A stretch of 12,370 bases of DNA from Bacteroidales bacterium 45-6 (GTDB taxonomy: Bacteria; Bacteroidota; Bacteroidia; Bacteroidales; Dysgonomonadaceae). The translations under genes and the position numbers were made by a program. The stretch is taken from positions 1 through 12,370 of the forward strand of contig MKRS01000255.1 in NCBI GenBank assembly GCA_001897035.1, in the 5' to 3' direction. This document shows, one piece after another, positions 6,134 through 12,370 of the stretch (positions are counted from its first letter, which is position 1; every line of letters begins with the position of its first letter). The notes under the pieces were generated by a model. That model was not told where the DNA came from. It saw nothing but the letters and a program-made list of their open reading frames with translations, and did not search any database.

Positions 6134-8488
6134 ATGCTCAAAAAAAAGAAGTTTCTGATATATGTTTTATTTGTACTTGGCTTTAGTTTTCTATCTGAAG
6201 CCCAGTCACTAAAACATATCCTTGAGGTAAAATCATCAAAACTCATTGGTAGTGCTTTAAAAGTAAAAGTACCAGATAATAAATCTTCTATAGGATATAT
6301 CGTTAGTTTAACAAAACAGGGCGAAGGCATAAAGTTTTCTAATCTGCCTGTATCCGATCAAATAGCTATTCACTATGCATCAGTGTCAGTTGGTACGATT
6401 AGTATTGCAGTTGATAATCAACCAATACGTAAAATCAATATACATTCATCCGGATCCCTCACAGAATCATTTCTTTATTCAATCATAGACATTGCAATTC
6501 CTAATCGTGGTTCGGTAACCATCAAGTTGGATGATAATGATATTGCGGTGAATATTGACAAAATTATTGTTGGAAAAAATGATTTGGGATTGCCTCCTGA
6601 TATTTGGAATTTGCCTGCGTTACCTGTTGCAGCCGGTTCGTATCCTGCCGATTGGGAAGGATTAAGTCGGATCTACTCTGTACCAGATTGGTGGCGCGAA
6701 GCTAAATTTGGTGCATGGTCGCATTGGGATCCGCAATCCATGCCCGAACAGGGTGATTGGTATGCACGAGGCATGTATATGCAGGGCGATAAACAATATG
6801 AATACAACCTCAAAAACTTTGGTCATACCTCCGAATATGGATACAAGGATATATGTCATAACTGGTTGATTGATAAATGGAATCCCGAAGAGCTTATGAA
6901 TTTGTATGTGGAGATGGGTGCTAAATATTTTATGGCAATGGGAGTACATCATGATAATTTTGATTGTTGGGACTCCAAATACCAGCCATGGAATTCGGTA
7001 AATGTTGGGCCTAAGCAGGATATTGTTGGAACTTGGGAAAAGGTTGCCCGTCTGTATGGCTTACGCTTTGGCATTGGGTTTCATAACACTCCGGGGCGAA
7101 CATGGGGACAGTTTATGACAGTTCGTTACACAAGTGATAAGACTGGACCGAAACAAGGTGTACCTTATGATGCACTTCAAACAATTCTGGATGGGAAAGG
7201 GAAATGGTGGGAGGGCATGGATCCGGTTGATTTATATGGACCGAAACACGACAAAAAAGATCCTTTGCATTCACCTTTTGCCAACCAATTTATGTGGCGG
7301 GTAGATGATGCCATCACCAAGTATCATCCCGATATGATTTACTTTGATGAACATGCAGGTGACTCACAAATGGATTTAGGTGTGAACATGGGATTAGGCT
7401 TTCTTGCTCCGCAATTGATTGCTAACTACTACAATAAGTCTTTGCAATGGAATCATGGGAAAATGGACGTGGTGATTAACCTCAAAGCTGTTGGTGGGCG
7501 ATACAATAGTTTCCAGAACAGTCCTCTGCTGCTTCCTCTCGTTGATCGATCACTTGTTAAGAGTACTGAAGCCATCATCGAATCGCAGATTACGCCTTAT
7601 TCTTTCCAGACAGAAACAAGCATTGCTGAGTGGCATTATCAGGTCGGCCAGAAATACAAGGATGCGAAAGAAATAATTGAACTGTTGATGCAAAACGTGT
7701 CGCGCAACGGTACTATGTTGCTCAATATCACTCAACATGGACGTGGTGGTCTCGACCCTGAAGTGATTCGAATCTGTAAAGACATTGGTGCCTGGCTGAA
7801 AATTAACGGGGAAGCTGTGTACGGATCCCGCCCGTTTGAAATTTTTGGCGATAATAAAGTTCTTTATACTCGCAATCAAGGTAATGTTTACGCCACGCTT
7901 ATGGATTGGGATGGCAATGCGGTCACTCTTCCTGCACTTCACACCAGTGGTGCCACTTTAGGCAAAGTGTCCAAAGTTGAATTGCTCGGTTCCGATATTC
8001 CAATGACGTTTGTTCAGGATGACAAAGGACTGACTGTAACACCTGAAAGATTGCCGCAAATATTACCTGAAATTGCCGATCAATCGTTGGCTTCGAAATG
8101 TAGGGTTTTGCGTATTACCCACGACAAAGGGTGGATCAATGACGATGATCCCGGCGCAAAAGCACCTGGATGGCCTCGCAAAGGTAATTTGGAAACCGGA
8201 GATTTCAATAACGACCTTACCACCAGCAATACACCTGGTGATACCTGGACTTACTTGTTCACAGGAACTAGTGTTAAGGTTATTGCACCAAAAGAAGCGG
8301 GAGCAGGGAAAATAGAAGTTCAGATTGATGGCAAAACCCGTGCATCAGCGGATTTGTCTATCACTGGAACACGCCAGGCACAACAAGTAGTCTGTGTTAT
8401 CTCAGGTCTGATTTCGGGCAAACATACGATTGGTATTATTAATCGTGGTTCCGGACCTGTAGCTGTGGATGCCTTGATGGTACAATAA
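6134..8488 (+). CDS. GH29 alpha-L-fucosidase with N- and C-terminal beta-sandwich domains
   Basis: Predicted exported exo-alpha-L-fucosidase of 784 residues, releasing terminal fucose or possibly L-galactose. The signal peptide is at 1-23 (cleavage near SEA-Q). Residues about 25-148 form a CBM6/CBM35-like jelly roll (GEGIKFSNLP, IAIHYAS, VGTISIAVDN, VNIDKIIVG). The GH29 barrel spans about 175-520: WWREAKFGAWSHWD, the HHDNFDCWDSKY substrate loop at 272-283 and the probable nucleophile D405 in MIYFDEHAG. NGTMLLNI, DIGAWLKINGEAVYGSRPF and a C-terminal sandwich follow. The last 120 residues (about 665-784) are a second jelly roll ending GPVAVDALMV. The acid/base residue cannot be assigned by eye, as it varies in this family. 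The protein is longer than a minimal GH29 (about 450-600) because of the two extra domains. ATG at 6134 follows TATAACG, as in the gene at 4229. A GH2 gene follows within about 25 bases. Confidence 0.92.
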   Translation: MLKKKKFLIYVLFVLGFSFLSEAQSLKHILEVKSSKLIGSALKVKVPDNKSSIGYIVSLTKQGEGIKFSNLPVSDQIAIHYASVSVGTISIAVDNQPIRKINIHSSGSLTESFLYSIIDIAIPNRGSVTIKLDDNDIAVNIDKIIVGKNDLGLPPDIWNLPALPVAAGSYPADWEGLSRIYSVPDWWREAKFGAWSHWDPQSMPEQGDWYARGMYMQGDKQYEYNLKNFGHTSEYGYKDICHNWLIDKWNPEELMNLYVEMGAKYFMAMGVHHDNFDCWDSKYQPWNSVNVGPKQDIVGTWEKVARLYGLRFGIGFHNTPGRTWGQFMTVRYTSDKTGPKQGVPYDALQTILDGKGKWWEGMDPVDLYGPKHDKKDPLHSPFANQFMWRVDDAITKYHPDMIYFDEHAGDSQMDLGVNMGLGFLAPQLIANYYNKSLQWNHGKMDVVINLKAVGGRYNSFQNSPLLLPLVDRSLVKSTEAIIESQITPYSFQTETSIAEWHYQVGQKYKDAKEIIELLMQNVSRNGTMLLNITQHGRGGLDPEVIRICKDIGAWLKINGEAVYGSRPFEIFGDNKVLYTRNQGNVYATLMDWDGNAVTLPALHTSGATLGKVSKVELLGSDIPMTFVQDDKGLTVTPERLPQILPEIADQSLASKCRVLRITHDKGWINDDDPGAKAPGWPRKGNLETGDFNNDLTTSNTPGDTWTYLFTGTSVKVIAPKEAGAGKIEVQIDGKTRASADLSITGTRQAQQVVCVISGLISGKHTIGIINRGSGPVAVDALMVQ

Positions 8489-8510
8489 TAACAGGATGGA
8501 GATAAAATTA

Positions 8511-10955
8511 ATGATAAAATTGAATACCATGTTTAAATATTTCAAGTTTTTACCAATAATGTCTGTACTTCTATTAGCCAGTACTATAAATATCAAAGCA
8601 CAACAAATAACGCACGGCAAACAACTCTTCGATAGTAATTGGAAGTTTTTTTTGGGAGATCCTCCGGCTGTAAGCACTGTCGATTTTGATGATAAAAATT
8701 GGCGAAGCCTCGATTTACCTCATGATTGGAGCATTGAGGGTACTTTAAATTCGGATAATCCGATGGGCAACGATGGAGGATATTTTCCTGCAGGTATTGG
8801 TTGCTATCGAAAAACGTTCACGCTACCGGCATCGTTTAAGGACAAGCTTGTGTCTATTTATTTTGAAGGAGTTTATATGAACGCAGAAGTGTCTATTAAC
8901 GGAAAATCACTTGGCATTCACCCTTATGGGTACACCTCTTTTAGCTACAATCTTACCCCGTACCTGAAATTAAATGGTAAGAATGTTCTTTCTGTTCGGG
9001 TGGACAATTCAAAACAAAAGAATTGCCGCTGGTATAGTGGCTCAGGTATTTACCGACATGTTTGGATGGTTGTTACCAATCCAATACATGTTGCGCAATG
9101 GGGTTCAACGGTTACAACTCCCAACGTATCCACTAATCAGGCAACTGTCATAGTAAAAACGCTGGTGAAAAATGAGACAGGATTAGCTCAAAGTGTTAGT
9201 CTCAATACTACACTTTGGGATTCAAAAGCGAGAAAATCAGGTGAAAATCAACAGGTAGTACAACTTCCTGCCAACAGTGAGAAAGAGGTTGAACAAATCG
9301 TTCAGGTTTCAGAACCTTTACTATGGACTCCGGAAACTCCTCATTTATATCAGGCACAAGTTCGTATTGAGAAGAATAAAAAAGTAGTTGAGAGCGTTAA
9401 AACAAGCTTTGGCATTCGCTCCATAAAATTCACTACCGAAAATGGATTTCAATTGAATGGAGAAACGGTGAAGATCAATGGAGGTTGTGTGCATCACGAC
9501 AACGGTTGTTTAGGTGCTGCCGCTTTTGATAGGGCTGAAGAACGTAGGGTTCAAATGCTTAAATCAGCAGGGTTTAATGCTATTCGAACTTCGCACAATC
9601 CTCCTTCAGAAGCATTTTTGGATGCCTGCGACAGATTGGGAATGTTGGTTATTGATGAAGCATTTGATGGTTGGAAAGAAAAGAAGAATGATTACGATTA
9701 TTCAATACTCTTTGATGCGTGGTGGCAACGCGACTTAGAAGCCATGGTACAACGTGACCGAAACCATCCTTCCATTATCATGTGGAGTATCGGAAATGAA
9801 GTCATTGAACGAAAGAAACCGGAAGCGGTTACAATTGCCAAAATGCTTGTGGATTGTGTTCACAAAAATGACCCGACACGTCCTGTAACATCAGCAATGA
9901 CGACCTGGGACAGCGATTGGAATATATTTGATCCGTTATTTGCAGTTCAAGATATTGGTGGGTATAATTATCAGCTACACCGTGCTCCGTCTGATCATGA
10001 GAGAGTACCTTCGAGGGTTATTGTTCAAACCGAATCGTATCCGAGAGATGCTTTTGCCAATTGGAAAATGGTGCAAAGTCATAATTATATTCTGGGCGAT
10101 TTTGTTTGGACGGCGCTTGATTATTTGGGCGAATCGGGCATTGGTCGCTGGTATTATCCGGGAGATGTTCCGGGTGAACATTATCAAGGCAAGATGTTTC
10201 CGTGGCACGGTGCCTATTGTGGTGATATTGACCTGACAGGATGGCGTAAACCGATTTCGCACTACAGAAACATGCTCTATAATGATAATGAAAAGCTATA
10301 TATGGCCGTTCGGGAGCCTAATCCAGAATCCGGAAAAATAAAAGCAACCGCATGGTCAGTTTGGCCAACATGGGAAAGCTGGACATGGCCGGGTCACGAA
10401 GGGAAACCACAGGAAGTTGAAGTTTATTCTAAATATCCAAAGGTTCGACTTTATCTGAATCAGAAACTGATGGGCGAACAATCAACAACAGAAGAACAAC
10501 AATTCAAGGCAACATTTAGTGTTCCTTATACTAATGGCGAGTTAAAAGCAGTTGGAGTAGTGGATAATAAAGAGGTAGAAACAACTGTTTTGCAAACTTC
10601 GGGTGATGCCGCTAAGATTAGATTAATTGCCGATCGGACAAAAATAGTTGCTAATGGACAGGACTTATCTTTTGTAACCGTTGAAGTAACTGATAAAGAT
10701 GGAAAACTACAGCCAAATGCCGAAAATAGCTTAGAATTTAACATTAGTGGTCCGGGAATAATTGCCGGTGTAGACAATGCCAATATTAAAGATATTGACC
10801 CTTACGTCGGCACTTCGCGCAAAGCCTGGTGCGGACGGGCACTTGTTGTAATCAGAAGCACCAGAAGTCCAGGGATTATTAAGCTCACAGTAAGTTCTAA
10901 AGGCTTACATAAAGCGGTAGGTAATATCACAACTATAAATAATATCAAAAAATAA
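8511..10955 (+). CDS. GH2 beta-galactosidase-type glycoside hydrolase
   Basis: Exported GH2 enzyme of about 814 residues, most likely a beta-galactosidase. Three in-frame ATGs are possible: 8496, 8511 and 8529. I chose 8511 because GGAG at 8498-8501 sits about 9 bases upstream, whereas 8496 has AGG with no spacer. All three keep the signal peptide ending INIKA-QQ. Domain order, numbering from 8511: jelly-roll sugar-binding domain (about 30-190, ending RWYSGSGIYRHVW), Ig-like domain (200-303), TIM barrel (310-595), DUF4982-like sandwich (about 615-690) and a C-terminal Glyco_hydro2_C5-like Ig domain (695-803). Catalytic residues are the acid/base E430 in SIGNEVIER and the nucleophile E508 in VQTESYP. 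RTSHNPP and DRNHPSIIMWS are further GH2 hallmarks. Beta-glucuronidase or another GH2 activity is possible, but the DUF4982 and C5 layout favours galactosidase. It starts 22 bases after the GH29 gene and ends 12 bases before the next. Confidence 0.9.
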   Translation: MIKLNTMFKYFKFLPIMSVLLLASTINIKAQQITHGKQLFDSNWKFFLGDPPAVSTVDFDDKNWRSLDLPHDWSIEGTLNSDNPMGNDGGYFPAGIGCYRKTFTLPASFKDKLVSIYFEGVYMNAEVSINGKSLGIHPYGYTSFSYNLTPYLKLNGKNVLSVRVDNSKQKNCRWYSGSGIYRHVWMVVTNPIHVAQWGSTVTTPNVSTNQATVIVKTLVKNETGLAQSVSLNTTLWDSKARKSGENQQVVQLPANSEKEVEQIVQVSEPLLWTPETPHLYQAQVRIEKNKKVVESVKTSFGIRSIKFTTENGFQLNGETVKINGGCVHHDNGCLGAAAFDRAEERRVQMLKSAGFNAIRTSHNPPSEAFLDACDRLGMLVIDEAFDGWKEKKNDYDYSILFDAWWQRDLEAMVQRDRNHPSIIMWSIGNEVIERKKPEAVTIAKMLVDCVHKNDPTRPVTSAMTTWDSDWNIFDPLFAVQDIGGYNYQLHRAPSDHERVPSRVIVQTESYPRDAFANWKMVQSHNYILGDFVWTALDYLGESGIGRWYYPGDVPGEHYQGKMFPWHGAYCGDIDLTGWRKPISHYRNMLYNDNEKLYMAVREPNPESGKIKATAWSVWPTWESWTWPGHEGKPQEVEVYSKYPKVRLYLNQKLMGEQSTTEEQQFKATFSVPYTNGELKAVGVVDNKEVETTVLQTSGDAAKIRLIADRTKIVANGQDLSFVTVEVTDKDGKLQPNAENSLEFNISGPGIIAGVDNANIKDIDPYVGTSRKAWCGRALVVIRSTRSPGIIKLTVSSKGLHKAVGNITTINNIKK

Positions 10956-10967
10956 AGTTTCTATTAA

Positions 10968-12370
10968 ATGAAGAAGTTCCTTCTATTCCTTTGTGTAATT
11001 TATTGCATAAGTTTAAATCTTAAAGCGCAGAATAAACTTTATCCGAATGAATTCCCGTTGAGCGATGTCAAATTACTCGATGGTCCGTTCAAGCATGCGC
11101 GCGATTTGAATATCCAGGTGCTGTTGAAATACGATGTTGACCGCCTGATGGCGCCTTATCGCAAAGAAGCCGGATTGCCCGTGAAAGCCAAGACTTATCC
11201 TAACTGGGATGGCTTGGATGGCCATATTGCCGGACATTACCTCACGGCATTAGCCCTGAATTATGCTTCAACCGGTAATGCGGAATGTAAAAAACGTATG
11301 GAATATATGCTTTCTGAAATCAAAATTTGCCAAGATGCCAATGCTGTAAATAATACTGCCTGGGGTGTTGGTTATGCCGGTGGATTCCCCAACAGTGCAA
11401 AACTTTGGGGTACGTTTAAGAATGGAGATTTCAATGCCTACAACGGAGCCTGGTCGCCTTTTTATAACCTGCATAAAATGTATGCCGGACTTCGCGATGC
11501 CTGGCTTTATTGCGGTTATGAGAATGCCAAAGTAATGTTCCTCAAATTTTGTGATTGGGGAATCACTCTAACTTCCACTTTTACTGAAGATCAAATGCAG
11601 TCGATTCTGAATATGGAACACGGCGGAATGGACGAAGTGTATGCCGATGCTTACCAGATGACAGGCGATCAAAAGTATCTGGTGGCTGCCAAACGGTATT
11701 CGCACAATAAGCTTTTGGATCCCATGTCGAAGGGAATTGACAATCTGGATAACCAACATGCCAACACACAGATTCCGAAAGTGGTTGGATTTGAGAGAAT
11801 TGCTGAGCTTAGTCATGATCCGAAATTTGCCAAAGCCGGAAGTTTCTTTTGGGAAACGGTTACTACAAACCGTTCGTTGGCTTTTGGCGGAAACAGTAGG
11901 AGGGAACATTTCCCAAGTCCTGAAGCATGTACAGATTTTGTAAGTGACGTGGATGGTCCCGAATCGTGTAATTCATACAACATGTTGAAACTGACCGAAG
12001 ATTTATTCAGAGTACGTCCAGAGGCAAAATATGCTGATTACTACGAAAGAACAATCTACAATCATATCCTTTCCACCCAACATCCAGAGCACGGAGGTTA
12101 TGTTTATTTCACCACGGCTCGTCCGCGCCACTACCGGATTTATTCTGCGCCTAACGAGGCCATGTGGTGTTGCGTGGGTACCGGTATGGAAAATCATGGT
12201 AAATACAATCAATTTAATAGGATTTCTAATGAAACTACAAATAATAATATTATCTGTTTAAATCCAAAGATGATACGTTATACTCAAACAACAATTAGTC
12301 GTAATTATACTTATTTTTACAATAAAATAAAAGGTAGTAACTGTTTAGCACTATATGTTGGACACACTCA
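10968..12370 (+). CDS. GH127/GH146-type beta-L-arabinofuranosidase (3' partial)
   Basis: Start of an exported DUF1680/GH127-GH146 enzyme; 467 codons are visible and the frame is still open at the window edge. The signal peptide is MKKFLLFLCV... with cleavage near LKA-Q. The alpha/alpha barrel follows, with LSDVKLLDGPF, WDGLDGHIAGHYLTALAL and WSPFYNLHKMYAG. The family uses a zinc-bound cysteine nucleophile, and its ligands are visible: E332 and C334 in GPESCNSYNM, C401 and C402 in MWCCVGTGMENH. E313 in RREHFP is a plausible acid/base. The predicted reaction is release of beta-linked L-arabinofuranose, as from extensin or pectic/arabinan side chains. The choice between GH127 and GH146 is not certain; the N-terminal pattern leans to GH146. 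After HGKYNQF (ends 12215) conservation and GC both fall sharply, although the frame stays open; this tail is reported separately. ATG at 10968 lies 12 bases after the GH2 stop. Confidence 0.9.
   Translation, partial: MKKFLLFLCVIYCISLNLKAQNKLYPNEFPLSDVKLLDGPFKHARDLNIQVLLKYDVDRLMAPYRKEAGLPVKAKTYPNWDGLDGHIAGHYLTALALNYASTGNAECKKRMEYMLSEIKICQDANAVNNTAWGVGYAGGFPNSAKLWGTFKNGDFNAYNGAWSPFYNLHKMYAGLRDAWLYCGYENAKVMFLKFCDWGITLTSTFTEDQMQSILNMEHGGMDEVYADAYQMTGDQKYLVAAKRYSHNKLLDPMSKGIDNLDNQHANTQIPKVVGFERIAELSHDPKFAKAGSFFWETVTTNRSLAFGGNSRREHFPSPEACTDFVSDVDGPESCNSYNMLKLTEDLFRVRPEAKYADYYERTIYNHILSTQHPEHGGYVYFTTARPRHYRIYSAPNEAMWCCVGTGMENHGKYNQFNRISNETTNNNIICLNPKMIRYTQTTISRNYTYFYNKIKGSNCLALYVGHT
12216..12370 (+). 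other. AT-rich, poorly conserved tail of the GH127/GH146 frame
   Basis: Hand counts give 35 G+C in 60 bases at 12121-12180, but 14 in 60 at 12241-12300 and 13 in 60 at 12301-12360. The reading frame of the upstream gene stays open for all 51 codons. The residues are rich in Asn, Ile, Thr and Tyr and only loosely echo the expected family sequence (TQTT and LALYV are in plausible places). It may be an in-frame junction to a divergent AT-rich homologue, a decayed end or a chimeric assembly. Confidence 0.55.

Noticed and set aside
12216..12370. Insertion sequence or group II intron beginning after HGKYNQF
   Set aside because: No terminal inverted repeat, target duplication, GTGYG intron start or transposase-like frame was seen on either strand, and the upstream frame stays open across the segment. 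An element with its features beyond the window edge cannot be fully excluded.

Overview
The window looks like part of a plant-polysaccharide utilisation locus from a member of the Bacteroidetes (Bacteroidota). The evidence is a run of same-strand genes 3 to 40 bases apart, AT-rich leaders mostly without a Shine-Dalgarno motif, Sec signal peptides ending in AQ/SQ-type cleavage sites, many GH43 and CBM6 modules, and a type IX secretion (T9SS)-like C-terminal tail on the first protein. T9SS-bearing Bacteroidales from plant-degrading or anaerobic settings would fit, but the genus cannot be read from the sequence.

Layout, all on the plus strand: (1) the 3' end of a secreted protein with an Ig-like domain, a CBM6 and a T9SS-like sorting tail (1-1011); (2) GH43-CBM6 (1052-2425); (3) LamG-GH43 (2432-4207); (4) a second GH43-CBM6, paralogous to the first (4229-5602); (5) a decayed GH31 gene, reduced to a signal-peptide stub joined to the C-terminal GH31/DUF5110 end (5606-6108); (6) a GH29 alpha-L-fucosidase flanked by two beta-sandwich domains (6134-8488); (7) a GH2 beta-galactosidase-type enzyme (about 8511-10955); (8) a GH127/GH146-type beta-L-arabinofuranosidase that runs off the window (10968-12370). 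No gene-free stretch exceeds 300 bases, and no terminator, internal promoter, RNA gene, CRISPR array or mobile element was seen.

Together the enzymes would remove arabinofuranose and/or xylose (three GH43s), fucose or L-galactose (GH29), galactose (GH2) and beta-linked arabinofuranose (GH127/GH146) from a heavily decorated plant glycan. With a former GH31 (often alpha-xylosidase), xyloglucan or complex arabinoxylan is the leading guess, with pectic side chains an alternative. Only the first protein carries a T9SS-like tail; the rest have plain Sec signals and probably work in the periplasm. No SusC/SusD pair or regulator lies in the window.

The two most notable points are the GH31 pseudogene, and an abrupt fall in GC (about 58% to 22%) directly after the catalytic cysteine motif of the last gene. 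There the frame stays open but family conservation largely disappears, suggesting a recombinant or chimeric junction.
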